64,000 nt of DNA from Pseudoalteromonas sp. H105 (GCF_001469215.1 NZ_LOFH01000002.1:1-64000); one strand, 5' to 3'. Shown: positions 16,147 to 26,404, counted from the stretch's first letter. Translations and numbers: made by a program. The notes: a model not told the origin generated them from the letters alone.

Positions 16147-16380
16147 ATGCAATTTAACCAAAAGATGATGGATGAATTTGAACTGCTTGCTAAATTTCCT
16201 GTTAGCAGCAAAATGCAAGGTATTAAGATTCATAGCGATGCAAACGACAGTGTTATTAGCGCTGCGCAACGTTTATTTGAAAAAGGGATTATAGATAGCC
16301 CAGACGGCGGGTACTTAACTGATCTGGGCTTAGATTTAATTGAACATATTACGGTATTACATAGCGCACTGAGCAGTTAA
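16147..16380 (+). CDS. TIGR02647-family small protein
   Basis: A 77-residue protein of the TIGR02647 family, small proteins found in marine gammaproteobacteria and annotated as probable DNA-binding. Conserved points are MQGIKIHSDAND, AAQRLFEKGIID and DGGYLTDLGLDLIEH. The start follows AAGGTGAAC. Its stop overlaps the stop region of convergent maiA by four bases. Function not established. Confidence 0.82.
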   Translation: MQFNQKMMDEFELLAKFPVSSKMQGIKIHSDANDSVISAAQRLFEKGIIDSPDGGYLTDLGLDLIEHITVLHSALSS

Positions 16381-17006
16381 CCAGCATCAGGCTGATTTTG
16401 TGGTGCTGCATCACTAAATGCAGCCAGCGTATTACAATGCGCGTATATGGCTGCTATTTTAGGATACGCAGTCATATCGACATTAAAGCGCAACGCATTA
16501 AATACTTGTGGTACTAAGCATACATCTGCGAGGCTCGGTTTATCCCCAACACAAAAATCATTCTCAGCATTAAGTAATAACTCCAGCTTTTCAAAGCCGA
16601 CTTCAACCCAGTGACGGTACCATTTATTTTTGGCTTCATCATCAACCCCAAGTTCAGTACTTAAATACTTAAGTACACGCAAGTTATCGATAGGGTGAAT
16701 ATCACACGCTACGGCATAACTTAAATTACGGATATGTGCTTTTTCCCACGCATTGCCGTAAATCAAGGGATGTTGAGGGTAAGTTTCATCAAGGTATTCT
16801 AAAATAGCTAAAGATTGTCCCAGCACACCGTCATCGGTTTCAAGCGCTGGCAATAATCCTTGAGGGTTTTTACTGAGGTAGTGCTCAGCTTGCTGCTCTG
16901 ACTTTAATAAGTTTACCGGCACTAGCTCATGCTCAATGGCCTTTAAATTAAGGGCAATGCGTACACGGTAAGCCGCTGACGAACGGAAATAAGTATATAG
17001 TTTCAT
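16377..17006 (-). CDS. maiA: Maleylacetoacetate isomerase
   Basis: Zeta-class glutathione transferase that isomerises maleylacetoacetate to fumarylacetoacetate in tyrosine and phenylalanine breakdown. The 209 residues have the active-site motif RSSAAYRVRIAL at the N terminus (Ser9-Ser10), NPQGLLPAL, GQSLAILEYLDE for glutathione binding, and DKPSLADVCLVPQ in the C-terminal helical domain. It follows hmgA by 12 bp on the same strand, so the two should be co-transcribed and supply consecutive or near-consecutive steps. No fumarylacetoacetase gene lies in the window. Confidence 0.93.
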   Translation of the reverse strand: MKLYTYFRSSAAYRVRIALNLKAIEHELVPVNLLKSEQQAEHYLSKNPQGLLPALETDDGVLGQSLAILEYLDETYPQHPLIYGNAWEKAHIRNLSYAVACDIHPIDNLRVLKYLSTELGVDDEAKNKWYRHWVEVGFEKLELLLNAENDFCVGDKPSLADVCLVPQVFNALRFNVDMTAYPKIAAIYAHCNTLAAFSDAAPQNQPDAG

Positions 17007-17018
17007 AATATGACCTTA

Positions 17019-18311
17019 TTAAGCTTTAAAATGCTTTTTAATTGTACGCCAGCAGTCAGTATAGTTTGGTTGGCGTTCTTTGCCTTCAAGGGCATATTTA
17101 GTTGGCGAAATTACATAACGCGATTCGAACATAAAGGCGAGCGTATTTTCATAGCGTTGTGGTTCAAGCTCAGCATTTGACGCTTTTTCAAATACATCGG
17201 CTTCAGGACCATGCGGTGACATACAGTTGTGTAAGCTCATTCCACCAGGCACGAAACCGTGTTCTTTTGCATCGTACACCCCTTCAATGAGGCCCATAAA
17301 TTCACTCATTATATTACGGTGATAATACGGCGGGCGGAAAGTGTTTTCTGCAACCATCCAACGTGGCGGGAAGATAGCAAAATCAATATTTGCCACACCT
17401 TCAGTACCAGATGGCGACGTAAGTACAGTAAAAATAGAGGGATCAGGGTGATCAAAGCTCACGGTATTCATGACATTGAAGCGTGCTAAATCATATTTAT
17501 ATGGAGCACTATTACCAGTCCACGCAACCACATCAAGTGGTGAGTGGCCAATATCGCAACTAAACATATTGCCATTAAATTTAGCAATGAGTTCAAAGTT
17601 GCCTTCTTTGTCTTCAAATGCTGCAACCGGGTATTGAAAATCGCGGTCATTAGCATAGCCATTTGCACCCACAGGGCCTCGCTCAGCTAAGACATATTCA
17701 TGGCCATAATTTTCGCAAATATACCCACGTACTGTGTCAGTTAATAGTTCAACTTGAAACTTAATGCCACGAGGGATAACTGCAATTTCACCCGCTTTAA
17801 TCGTCAAGTGACCGCATTCTGTTTTTAGCAGTAGTTCGCCTTGTTGCGGTACAAACAACATTTCGCCATCGGCATTATAAAAATAGCGGTTTGTCATCGA
17901 TTTGTTCGCAACATAAACATGGATGCCAATGCCCGATTGGCCATTAGCACTGCCATTGGCTGCCATTGTGATTAAGCCATCAATAAAATCAGTGGGTTGA
18001 CTAGGTATCTCGATGGGGTTCCAACGTAACATTGTTGGTGGAGTTGGCACTTCAGTGATGGGCGCTGTGCGAATTAAACCATTATCTATTGATGTGTAAT
18101 CGCCTTGTACCACTGACGGACGGATACGATACATCCAAGTACGGCGATTAGTTGCTCGAGGTGCAGTAAAAGCGGTGCTATTAAACTGTTCGGCATATAA
18201 ACCGTAGTTTACTTTCTGTGGACTAAATTGACCAATGGGTAATGCACCAGGTAGGGCTTCGGTTTCAAACTCATTACCAAACCCTGTCATGTATTTTAAT
18301 TCGCTTGTCAT
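17019..18311 (-). CDS. hmgA: Homogentisate 1,2-dioxygenase
   Basis: Non-haem iron dioxygenase opening the ring of homogentisate to maleylacetoacetate. The product is 430 residues from ATG 18311, which follows AAGGAGTCGAGTG; an upstream start would add 13 unlikely residues. The iron ligands are visible as the His and Glu of [12 protein letters not shown] and the His in MSPHGPE. The N terminus [19 protein letters not shown] is diagnostic. It precedes maiA and is divergent from a MarR-family regulator, with palindromes in the shared promoter region. Confidence 0.96.
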   Translation of the reverse strand: MTSELKYMTGFGNEFETEALPGALPIGQFSPQKVNYGLYAEQFNSTAFTAPRATNRRTWMYRIRPSVVQGDYTSIDNGLIRTAPITEVPTPPTMLRWNPIEIPSQPTDFIDGLITMAANGSANGQSGIGIHVYVANKSMTNRYFYNADGEMLFVPQQGELLLKTECGHLTIKAGEIAVIPRGIKFQVELLTDTVRGYICENYGHEYVLAERGPVGANGYANDRDFQYPVAAFEDKEGNFELIAKFNGNMFSCDIGHSPLDVVAWTGNSAPYKYDLARFNVMNTVSFDHPDPSIFTVLTSPSGTEGVANIDFAIFPPRWMVAENTFRPPYYHRNIMSEFMGLIEGVYDAKEHGFVPGGMSLHNCMSPHGPEADVFEKASNAELEPQRYENTLAFMFESRYVISPTKYALEGKERQPNYTDCWRTIKKHFKA

Positions 18312-18344
18312 CACTCGACTCCTTTGTGTTTTACTGTAAGATAC

Positions 18345-18356
18345 TCTCATGTGAGA
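18345..18356. promoter_or_regulatory. Palindrome TCTCATGTGAGA upstream of hmgA
   Basis: Inverted repeat of 5-bp arms with a 2-bp spacer, about 35 bp upstream of the hmgA start and within the hmgA/MarR intergenic region. Candidate regulator site; not proven. Confidence 0.4.
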
Positions 18357-18385
18357 TTAAATTCAAACCTTCTGTTTCTATCGTG

Positions 18386-18405
18386 CTGTACATATTTATG
18401 GACAG
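18386..18405. promoter_or_regulatory. 20-bp imperfect palindrome, candidate MarR operator
   Basis: CTGTACATATTTATGGACAG has arms CTGT/ACAG and CAT/ATG in dyad symmetry, midway between divergent hmgA and the MarR gene. Size and position fit a MarR-dimer site controlling both directions. Confidence 0.5.
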
Positions 18406-18450
18406 TTTAAACACGACTGTAAAGCCAATTTGGGCGGAGATTTTAAGAAG

Positions 18451-18882
18451 ATGGCACTCGATTTAGCGACCTTTTTACCTTATCGATTAGCAAACCTAGC
18501 CAGTAAAATGAGTGAGGAATTTGCCGATGTATATCAACAACAAAGCGATTTAACCATCCCACAATGGCGTATTCTGTTCAATTTAGCGCAGTTTGGACAA
18601 AGCCATGCAAAAGCATTGTGCCAACAAGCGGGAATGGATAAATCAACTGTGTCACGCGCGATCAAAGCATTAATAGATAAACGTTATGTAGTGAGTTTGG
18701 TTAACCCACAAGATAAGCGGGCGAGTTTATTAGCTTTGAGTCATGAAGGGCTGAGTTTATATCAACACTTAGCCCCAGCGGCATTAGCGTGGGAGCAAAA
18801 CTTATTGGCGTCGCTGACGGGTGATGAGTATGCAACGTTATTGAGTTGTTTAGATAAGTTACACACAAAATTAGAGGCATAA
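18451..18882 (+). CDS. MarR-family regulator, probably of hmgA-maiA
   Basis: A 143-residue winged-helix regulator. The DNA-binding part is LTIPQWRILFNLAQFGQ, then AGMDKSTVSRAIKALIDKRY and a wing at NPQDKRASLLAL. The start is taken as ATG 18451, with GGAG about 12 bases upstream; a TTG seven codons earlier is possible. It is divergent from hmgA, and MarR-type control of tyrosine catabolism is known in this group of bacteria. Regulation of the hmg genes is therefore a reasonable inference. The effector would likely be homogentisate or a related aromatic acid. Confidence 0.85.
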   Translation: MALDLATFLPYRLANLASKMSEEFADVYQQQSDLTIPQWRILFNLAQFGQSHAKALCQQAGMDKSTVSRAIKALIDKRYVVSLVNPQDKRASLLALSHEGLSLYQHLAPAALAWEQNLLASLTGDEYATLLSCLDKLHTKLEA

Positions 18883-18887
18883 AACAA

Positions 18888-18911
18888 AAAGCCCATCAAA
18901 AGATGGGCTTT
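18888..18911. terminator. Bidirectional terminator between the MarR gene and the Oar-like receptor
   Basis: AAAGCCCATC (18888-18897) and GATGGGCTTT (18902-18911) form a 10-bp stem with a 4-nt loop between convergent genes, with flanking A- and T-rich sequence serving both directions. Confidence 0.85.
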
Positions 18912-18945
18912 AAAATAACTGAATGTATCAAGTTAACGGGGCAAA

Positions 18946-21900
18946 TTAGAAGGTGTATTTAACACCAACACGCATTTCCCACAGTGATGGTCTTGATTCA
19001 ACACTTGTACCTGATGGGTCTTTAAACTCATTAAATACGTATTGTCCGTTTACGATGTCAGCTGAAACAGCGCTTTGCAGTGGGCTACCCGTTTCAAGTA
19101 CGCCCCAGTCATCGTTTAACATGTTACCGATGTTCTTAATAACAAAGTATGCTGAACCTTTCTGACCTTCGCCAAAGCCCATAAACTCTTGCTCAACTTT
19201 GAAATCTAGCGTTACCCACCAGTCGCCATCAATGCTGTTACGGTTATTAATTTTACCGCGTGTTAGGCCTTCACTTTCAACCCACTCATTAAATGCCGCT
19301 TGGTCAAAGTCATCGCCATACACAACTTGGCTGTCGTCAAGTGTTGGTACGTAAAGTAATTGACGGCTGTTATCGTTATAACCTAAGCCACCTGAGCGCG
19401 AATCAAACGCGTACGAATACGGGTTTGTTTGCTGTGCTTGACCAAATAAGTTGAACTTAGTCTCGTAGCCATCAAAAATTTCATGGTTATACGATACGCT
19501 CATAGTGAAACGATGAGGGATTTCGTAGTTAGACGTTGCAAGGCCTGGGTTTTCTGAATCAGATACCGCAACACCATGGTAGTTTGAGAATGCCACAGAG
19601 CTAGTCATTGGGTGAACATCTTTAGCAATGGTATAAGCATATGAAAGTGCTAAATCAATACCGTTATCGAAAGATTTATTCATCGCTAATGATAAGATTT
19701 GCGAGTATGCATCAGTGCCTTTTACATTGGTAAGAAGGAAGTCTGAACCACCGTTGTAAACCGGGCGGCCGTCTGGTGCAACACCTGTTTGCTCGTAAGC
19801 TAGGTTTTGAACGACTGCTGAGTCTTGCTTATCAGTGTAAAGATAATCAACGTTGAACACGTAATCGTTTTCAGTGATATAAGTACCACCTAAAGAGAAC
19901 TTCCATTCTGAAGGAATTTCAAAGTTAGGATCAGTTACGTTAACACCGGCATCCGCACCACCTTGACTGACTTTGTCATAAAGGTCTTGTGGAATATCAA
20001 AACCAGGTTGGCCATTGCCATTAAATGCAACTGCATTATCACCTAAGATTTGCATACCACGTTGGTTAACTTGGATATTACGAACGCCATCGTTTGAGTA
20101 GCTGTTTGAAATCCAAACATTTGGGTTACCGCCTGAGTAAAGGCCGATACCACCACGGAACTCTAACTGGTCGCTGTAAATCCAGTTAACACCTAAACGC
20201 GGTTGTAATAAATCAATACCGTCTAAGTTTTGGCTGTTTGAAAAACCGTAACGGTCTTCAAAGTTTTGGTTATGTGTTGGTACATCATCGCTGGTGTAAA
20301 AATCATAACGAAGACCGGCAACAATTGAGATATCGTAATCAATTAGGTCAAATTTATCTTGGAAATATAACGTGTTTAATGCGTATTTGAATTCACCCGC
20401 GGCGTCATCAGGGTTATGGCTTGATGCGTTACCGTAGTAAACACGTGCAATACCATTTTCAAAGTCATCCATGTTAGAGAAACGGTATTCACCCTCATTG
20501 TGTTGTACGAATAAGTTGAATACATCTAGCTCTTCACGTTCATAACCAAATGATAGTTCGTGATCTTCTAGGTAGTAAGTACCTGCAAGTTTAAGCGATA
20601 AGTTATCGTATTTTAGTTTGTTAGCTTGGCGAGAATCGTCTGGACCAAGGTATACGTCAACATCACCAGTATCAATTCTGAATTCACCAAAGCCCGATGC
20701 AGCATCAAGTGAATTTTGACGGTTATCAAGCTTTGAGTAACCTACACGTACTTCTGTTGAAAAATCATCTGTCCAATCTGAGTAGAACGATGTTACGTAT
20801 GATTGAAGCTCTGCGCCACGCTCATAGAAGTGGTTTGATAAAGATAAACGGCTTGAACCACTATCAGACTGTGCCAGTGAATAACCATCGTTGTAGTTAT
20901 AAACAAAGCTTGCACGGTGATCGTTGCTGATGTTCCAATCAAGTTTGATTAAGATTTTTTCATCTTCAACTGGCATACTCGGTACCATAGTACCTGGGTC
21001 GTAGTTATACACATCTTTTGAAATTTGAGTAATACGATCAACCGTTGCTTGGTCTATGCGGCCATTTGCAAACGGGGCATAGTCAAAAATTTGTGCGCCT
21101 TCAAGCTTTTCATATGAAGTGAACAAGAATAACTTATCTTCGATAAGTGGAAGGCCAACATTAAAGCCATAACGCTTTTCAGTGTAATCACCTAGCTCTT
21201 GCTTTTCGCCTTCGATTGAATCGCCCGACATTGCATCATTGGTGTAATCGTAGAAAAAACCACCTTTGATTTCGTTAGTACCAGACTTAGTTACTGCGTT
21301 GATGTTACATGAAGTAAAACCACCATACTGTACATCAAATGGTGCAAGCTCTACCGCTACTTGCGCAATAGAGTCAAAAGAGAATGGCATTCTTTCAGTC
21401 GGGTAACCGCTTGAGTTCAAACCGAAGTTATCGTTCATGCGAACGCCGTCGACTGTTAAGCTGTTAAAACGTGGGTTACCACCACCACAGTTAATAGCGC
21501 CTGCGTTTGTTTCATCGATATAAATACGTGGGTCGGCACGAATAATGTCTTTTAAATCACGGTTGATAGCAGGCTTATTTTCTAAATCTTCTAATGAGAA
21601 GTGAGAAGCTGGACCTGTGCTGCCAGATTGTGCGCTGATTGGCGCGCCACTTACAACAATCTGTTCCATTTGTTGTGAACGAAGTGCCACAGAAACAGGG
21701 TAAGTTTGACCTAGCGTTAGGTAAATGTCATCTAGTTGTGCATCTTCGTAAGTATCAGAGTCAACAATAATTTTGTATGGACCACCAACACGTAAACCTT
21801 TTGTAGAGAAGTTACCTTGGTCATTTACTATTGTTGTTTTTGTTGAACCAGAAGGTATGTGGATAATAGTAATTTGCGTTCCTGATGCAGGGTTACCATT

Positions 21901-22020
21901 AGGGCCTGTGATTTGACCTTTTACAGATGATGCAGTTTCATTTGCAAAAGCAGCACCACTTGCGCCAACACATGCAGCAATAGCAAGTGATAGAGCAGTT
22001 TTGCGTAGTTGAATTTTCAT
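18946..22020 (-). CDS. Oar-like TonB-dependent receptor 1
   Basis: A 1024-residue outer-membrane protein. After the signal peptide (MKIQLRKTALSLAIAACVGASGAAFA) comes a carboxypeptidase-regulatory-like beta domain (about 33-115, VKGQITGPNGNPASGTQITI). The plug follows (PRFNSLTVDGVRMNDNFGLN, then NINAVTKSGTNEIKGGFF), and a large barrel ends in VGVKYTF. This is the Oar family, which includes receptors implicated in secretion or uptake of peptides and proteins. A second family member is encoded just upstream at 22300-25506; they share plug motifs but differ widely in the barrel. No terminator precedes it other than that of the upstream gene, so it has its own promoter. Confidence 0.9.
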   Translation of the reverse strand: MKIQLRKTALSLAIAACVGASGAAFANETASSVKGQITGPNGNPASGTQITIIHIPSGSTKTTIVNDQGNFSTKGLRVGGPYKIIVDSDTYEDAQLDDIYLTLGQTYPVSVALRSQQMEQIVVSGAPISAQSGSTGPASHFSLEDLENKPAINRDLKDIIRADPRIYIDETNAGAINCGGGNPRFNSLTVDGVRMNDNFGLNSSGYPTERMPFSFDSIAQVAVELAPFDVQYGGFTSCNINAVTKSGTNEIKGGFFYDYTNDAMSGDSIEGEKQELGDYTEKRYGFNVGLPLIEDKLFLFTSYEKLEGAQIFDYAPFANGRIDQATVDRITQISKDVYNYDPGTMVPSMPVEDEKILIKLDWNISNDHRASFVYNYNDGYSLAQSDSGSSRLSLSNHFYERGAELQSYVTSFYSDWTDDFSTEVRVGYSKLDNRQNSLDAASGFGEFRIDTGDVDVYLGPDDSRQANKLKYDNLSLKLAGTYYLEDHELSFGYEREELDVFNLFVQHNEGEYRFSNMDDFENGIARVYYGNASSHNPDDAAGEFKYALNTLYFQDKFDLIDYDISIVAGLRYDFYTSDDVPTHNQNFEDRYGFSNSQNLDGIDLLQPRLGVNWIYSDQLEFRGGIGLYSGGNPNVWISNSYSNDGVRNIQVNQRGMQILGDNAVAFNGNGQPGFDIPQDLYDKVSQGGADAGVNVTDPNFEIPSEWKFSLGGTYITENDYVFNVDYLYTDKQDSAVVQNLAYEQTGVAPDGRPVYNGGSDFLLTNVKGTDAYSQILSLAMNKSFDNGIDLALSYAYTIAKDVHPMTSSVAFSNYHGVAVSDSENPGLATSNYEIPHRFTMSVSYNHEIFDGYETKFNLFGQAQQTNPYSYAFDSRSGGLGYNDNSRQLLYVPTLDDSQVVYGDDFDQAAFNEWVESEGLTRGKINNRNSIDGDWWVTLDFKVEQEFMGFGEGQKGSAYFVIKNIGNMLNDDWGVLETGSPLQSAVSADIVNGQYVFNEFKDPSGTSVESRPSLWEMRVGVKYTF

Positions 22021-22250
22021 TATTAATTTCCCGTGTAAGGTATTATATTTTAGTAATTTTAAGTTGTAACATGCTTGGTTTGCTAAGCAATAATTTGTAC
22101 CCGTTCATTTTATTACAAATAGATTACATTGCACACAATTTTGTAATAAAAATAATGATAGGCGCTGAAATGAGTGCCTTAATCATAAAATACACTGTAA
22201 TTTAGGCATTTTATATGACAATAGTATGAAACTGATTATTTTAGATATAA
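22021..22250. promoter_or_regulatory. Upstream region of Oar-like receptor 1
   Basis: An A+T-rich gene-free stretch. Immediately before the ATG, the minus strand reads ACACGGGAAATTAATA. The other Oar gene has the similar ACACGGGAATCAACAAA, so the two share a ribosome-binding leader, probably from duplication. Confidence 0.4.
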
Positions 22251-22277
22251 AAAAACCCGCCAATAAAGCGGGTTTTT
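22251..22277 (-). terminator. Intrinsic terminator of Oar-like receptor 2
   Basis: AAAAACCCGC (22251-22260) and GCGGGTTTTT (22268-22277) form a 10-bp stem. On the minus strand it ends in a T-run just past the receptor stop at 22300. Confidence 0.88.
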
Positions 22278-22299
22278 GATTATTCACTTACACAGCGTA

Positions 22300-25200
22300 T
22301 TAGAACTTGTAGCTAATACCAATTTTGGCTTGCCATGCAGACGATGACGTTGTGATTTGGCTGTAGTTACGAACATCAGCACCGTTATAACGGCTATCGA
22401 TGATGTAGCGGCCTTGGTCATCTAGACCACCAAAGTCATACACAGCTTGGTCAGAGAAACCTAGGCGTTTTTCAACACCCCAATCGCTATTAAGCAAGTT
22501 TGCGAAGTTATCAACCATGAAGTAAACCTCACCGCTGTGGCCTTTAGCAAAACCAGGGATTTGTTGCTTGATGCTTACATCCATTGTGGTAACCCAAGGT
22601 TGAGTACCTGTGTTACGGTTTAGGATAGTGCCACGCTCAGAAATACCTGCACGATTAAGGAGTGTTTCAAGTTCTGACCAAGTCATACCTGATTCTTCCC
22701 AGTTTACATTAGCGTCATCAGCCCCTGTTGGGATATACGCTAAGTAAGCAGAGCTTGAGTTAAAATCACGTGAGTCACCTAAATCACCATCTCGGAACAT
22801 ACCCATAGTGTAACTAAATGGACGACCTGAACGGCGCTCAAAGTACATGTTGAACTTAGTTGCATAACCTGCGAAAAACTCAGTGTTGTAGCTCACGTTG
22901 ATTTTAAAGCTGTGCTCAACTTCATATGAACCACGGTGCGCTAAATCTTGGTTGCGGTTTTGCGTAATGTTGTACTGGTAGTTACTTTGTGCACGCGATG
23001 AAGAACCTGATGCTGCTTCAGTGATATCTTGGTGCGCATAGCTTGTTGAAATATAAAGACCGTTGTCCCACTCTTTTGCAAGGGCTGTTGAGAATACAAC
23101 TGAACGGCCATCTTCAGACGAGTTGGTCATCGCAATATCAAAGTTATCTTGTAAATCGCCAGTGTAGATACTCTCTTGAATTAAACGATCACCATCAGCA
23201 GCTGCGCCAACAGGACGAATGGCTGTGTTGTGCCAAACCGCTTCATTTTCTTTGATGTGGTAAGCAATTTCTGCCTGCCATTTAAAGCCGTTGCCTAGTA
23301 ATGCTGAATCAAAATCGTATTCAAAGCCTATTTGCGAACGAATGCTTGAAGGTAATTCAAAGTTTGGATCAACATAGTTCGTGCTACCTGCACCTTGAAC
23401 TAACGTGTTTTTGATTTCATCTGGTACAACGGTAATGTCTGCAGGGTTAGCCGCATAGTATTCGTCGATAGCGCTTTGTGGTGCTGCAACGAATGTAATA
23501 CCGTCATTTTGGTATGAATTGTTATACCAAACATTAGGAATACCACCTTGGAAACGACCGATACCACCATTAATAGTAAGGGCTTCGGTTGCATAATACT
23601 TAAAGCCAACACGTGGTAAAATAATATCTAAACCATCTAGGTTTTCTTGGTTAGTAAAGCCATAGGTGCTTGCGAAGTTTTCATTCAGCGTTGGTTTGTC
23701 ATCTGACGCTAAGCGCTCATAACGAATACCTGCTGACAATTCTAAATCGTCGCCAATGTAGAAAGTATCTTCAATATATAGCGCTAATTGACTGCGTGTT
23801 GCATCGTATGCTGTATCTGCTGGGTTATTTGTGTACGCATTGCTGTAAGAGAAGTCATACGTATCTCTAAAGTTACCTACTTCACGGTTTGCAAACCCGT
23901 CAAACGTATCGAACTCCCACGAGCCTAGTGAGTTTGCGGCGAATAGATTGTAAAGGTTAAGTGACTCATAACGTGCACCAAAGCTAAGCTCATGTTCATC
24001 TAACAGGTAGGTTGCATCAAGCGTTAACGTAAGGGTTTCAGTGGCAGAAGAGTTTGCATGACGGAATTGATCAGTACCAAACTGGAATGCAGGACCGCGG
24101 AAGCGTTCTTCAACTTTTACACTACCAATGTTTGAGTTAGTAATGCTGTCAGAGCTTACATCTTTATATGCAATACCGATTTCAGTTGAGAAATCTTCAT
24201 TCCAATCAGAGTAAAGCTTTGATGAGAAGTTATTAAACTTAGTTGCATAGGTGTAACGTGATGAAGCTAGATCAACCGTGCTACCACCTGTACCAAAATT
24301 ACGCTCGTCTTGGTCATCTTGCCACTGGTAAGTGAAGTCTAAACGGTGATCATCGTTTACGTTCCAGCTTAACTTAACTAATAGTGATTCATTCGTGTCT
24401 TCAGGGTCGCCACCTAGAGAATCTTGCATGCCATAAACTGAATCTAAGATTGAGATAAACTGGTTATAGCTCTCTTCTGATACATCGTACTCATTGGTCG
24501 CGCCTGAACCTTCAAAACCGTAATCTAGGTCAAGCTCGCTTTTCCAGCTGTTGTAGTTTACAAAGTAAAACAGTTTGTCTTCAATTAACGGACCGCCCAC
24601 ATTAAAGCCAAAACGCTCTTCTGTTTGATTTGGTGATACTTTGTTAACTTCATAGGTGCGGTGGCCATCTTCATCTAATACAGGGCGGCCATCGGCAGTA
24701 ATTTGTGAAATGCTGTCTACATCACCAGCGATATCAGGCGTGGACGTTTCGTAAAAACCAGAAAACTTAAACTCGTTAGTACCTGATTTTGTTACTGCGT
24801 TAATGGTACCGCCACCAAAGTTGCCTTTAGATGCTGAGAAAGGAGATACATCAACAGAAATTTGTTCTATCGCATCAAGGGCAACAGGTGGTTGCGCAGT
24901 TGGGTAACCGCCATAGTTAAGACCGAAATCATCGTTTTGGCCAATACCGTCAACCGTAAGGCTGTTTGAACGTGGGTTGCTACCTGCAAATGTTAATTCG
25001 CCATTACCGTTGATGCTTGCAAGTGGGTTTAAACGCGCAACATCTTTAATATCACGGTTAAAGCTTGGCATATTATCGATGGTGTCTTCACCAAATACGC
25101 TGCTTGAACCACCTGACTGTTGTACTATTTTATAGCCAGATACTTCGATCTTTTCCATGTTTAGCGGTGCTAGCTGTGATGATAAACGGTATGTATCACC

Positions 25201-25506
25201 TAATTCTAAATAAATGTTATTCAAGGTTGTGTCGTTAAACGTGTCTGAATCGACAACAACCGTGTAAGGACCGCCTACGCGAAGACCATTTGCGATAAAT
25301 GTACCACTTTCGTTGGTTGTTAACTCGCTAACAGTCCCCGTAGGTTGGTGGATAACTTTAATTTTAACGTTTGCAGCAGCGCCACCAGAAGGCGTTGTAA
25401 TTTTACCGCGCATTGCTGATGAAGTATCTGCCGCCATAGCACTCGTTGAAACACCTAGAGCAAGTATTACTGCTCCAGTTAATTTCGAAAGACGAAGCTT
25501 GTTCAT
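22300..25506 (-). CDS. Oar-like TonB-dependent receptor 2
   Basis: The 1068-residue paralogue of the next receptor, with the same order: signal peptide (MNKLRLSKLTGAVILALGVSTSAMA), carboxypeptidase-like beta domain beginning MRGKITTPSGGAAANVKI, plug with NPRSNSLTVDGIGQNDDFGL and GGTINAVTKSGTNEFKFSGF, and barrel ending AKIGISYKF. Only 34 bp separate it from the upstream S1/P1 nuclease gene on the same strand, so the two may share a transcript. That link suggests a role in taking up products of nucleic-acid or other polymer digestion; the substrate is not shown by the sequence. Confidence 0.9.
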   Translation of the reverse strand: MNKLRLSKLTGAVILALGVSTSAMAADTSSAMRGKITTPSGGAAANVKIKVIHQPTGTVSELTTNESGTFIANGLRVGGPYTVVVDSDTFNDTTLNNIYLELGDTYRLSSQLAPLNMEKIEVSGYKIVQQSGGSSSVFGEDTIDNMPSFNRDIKDVARLNPLASINGNGELTFAGSNPRSNSLTVDGIGQNDDFGLNYGGYPTAQPPVALDAIEQISVDVSPFSASKGNFGGGTINAVTKSGTNEFKFSGFYETSTPDIAGDVDSISQITADGRPVLDEDGHRTYEVNKVSPNQTEERFGFNVGGPLIEDKLFYFVNYNSWKSELDLDYGFEGSGATNEYDVSEESYNQFISILDSVYGMQDSLGGDPEDTNESLLVKLSWNVNDDHRLDFTYQWQDDQDERNFGTGGSTVDLASSRYTYATKFNNFSSKLYSDWNEDFSTEIGIAYKDVSSDSITNSNIGSVKVEERFRGPAFQFGTDQFRHANSSATETLTLTLDATYLLDEHELSFGARYESLNLYNLFAANSLGSWEFDTFDGFANREVGNFRDTYDFSYSNAYTNNPADTAYDATRSQLALYIEDTFYIGDDLELSAGIRYERLASDDKPTLNENFASTYGFTNQENLDGLDIILPRVGFKYYATEALTINGGIGRFQGGIPNVWYNNSYQNDGITFVAAPQSAIDEYYAANPADITVVPDEIKNTLVQGAGSTNYVDPNFELPSSIRSQIGFEYDFDSALLGNGFKWQAEIAYHIKENEAVWHNTAIRPVGAAADGDRLIQESIYTGDLQDNFDIAMTNSSEDGRSVVFSTALAKEWDNGLYISTSYAHQDITEAASGSSSRAQSNYQYNITQNRNQDLAHRGSYEVEHSFKINVSYNTEFFAGYATKFNMYFERRSGRPFSYTMGMFRDGDLGDSRDFNSSSAYLAYIPTGADDANVNWEESGMTWSELETLLNRAGISERGTILNRNTGTQPWVTTMDVSIKQQIPGFAKGHSGEVYFMVDNFANLLNSDWGVEKRLGFSDQAVYDFGGLDDQGRYIIDSRYNGADVRNYSQITTSSSAWQAKIGISYKF

Positions 25507-25540
25507 TTTGTTGATTCCCGTGTGTAGGTTATTTAAGTGT

Positions 25541-26404
25541 TTATTGATTAATGCTAGATGGCATCTTAAGTGCCTTGTCTAACGGTTTTGCAGAGCTATC
25601 AAAGAGGGTATTTAATAATCCCGCAAGCCTGATCCCGGCTTGGAGTAATCGTGTTTTGACAATGGGTGTATTGTCGTAAATGTAGCCATAACTAATTTTG
25701 TCGTTTTCTAGTTTGTATAAGTTAGTGGCTAAATTGTGTGATTCTGTTAACCACTGCTCTGGTGAACTTGAAAGGTATTCAGCAATTAATTCTGCGTTGT
25801 TACTGTCAATAAACTGTGCAAACTCAGTGAACGATAGGTTTTGGTTTTCAACCAACTTGGTATCCCACAGTGAATGGAGGTTGGTGTTTTCACCAAAAAA
25901 AGACACTTTGATACGATTACCGCCTCTATCTTCTGCGCGGCCAGCATGAAAAGGTTGGTGTGCATCACCGACTAAGTGAACAAGAAAACGTAGGCTGAAA
26001 CGTTTGGCGTCTAGAGAACTTTTTTTGTCATTGAGTGTCTCAATGGCAAAGTACATCCCTTCAAGAATATTTTTTACGTTGTCTTTGTTTAATTGATGAG
26101 AATGGTCATGGGTAAATTGTGAAGAATTAGTGGGGGAATTAATGTAATGCCAGCGTGACGATTTCTTTTGCCAAAACTCACCCGGATTAGAACGCATCTC
26201 GTCAGCCCAGGTAGAAATCTGTGCAAGGCTTTCACCTTCTAAGAGCTCGCTAAGCGAAGAACGGGTTGTATTAGTAATGTGATTATCAGCAATTTTCCCC
26301 ACCACTCGGTGACCATTTTGACCCCATGCAGATGCATTATGAGATGTAAAAAGAATGCTAATAGCTAAAAAACAACTGAGTCCGCTTATTCGATTGCGTA
26401 ACAT
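25541..26404 (-). CDS. Secreted S1/P1-type nuclease
   Basis: Zinc-dependent nucleases of this family cut single-stranded DNA and RNA and can remove 3' phosphates. The 287-residue product has a signal peptide ending ASA, placing Trp27 of WGQNGHRVVG at the mature N terminus, where the family uses the terminal Trp as a zinc ligand. Other ligand-bearing segments are ISTWADEMR, RWHYINSP, LRFLVHLVGDAHQPFHAGRAE-like spacing, and NLHSLWDTKLVE. It precedes an Oar-like receptor by 34 bp. With the 5'-nucleotidase gene 2.3 kb away, it points to nucleic-acid scavenging. Confidence 0.9.
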   Translation of the reverse strand: MLRNRISGLSCFLAISILFTSHNASAWGQNGHRVVGKIADNHITNTTRSSLSELLEGESLAQISTWADEMRSNPGEFWQKKSSRWHYINSPTNSSQFTHDHSHQLNKDNVKNILEGMYFAIETLNDKKSSLDAKRFSLRFLVHLVGDAHQPFHAGRAEDRGGNRIKVSFFGENTNLHSLWDTKLVENQNLSFTEFAQFIDSNNAELIAEYLSSSPEQWLTESHNLATNLYKLENDKISYGYIYDNTPIVKTRLLQAGIRLAGLLNTLFDSSAKPLDKALKMPSSINQ

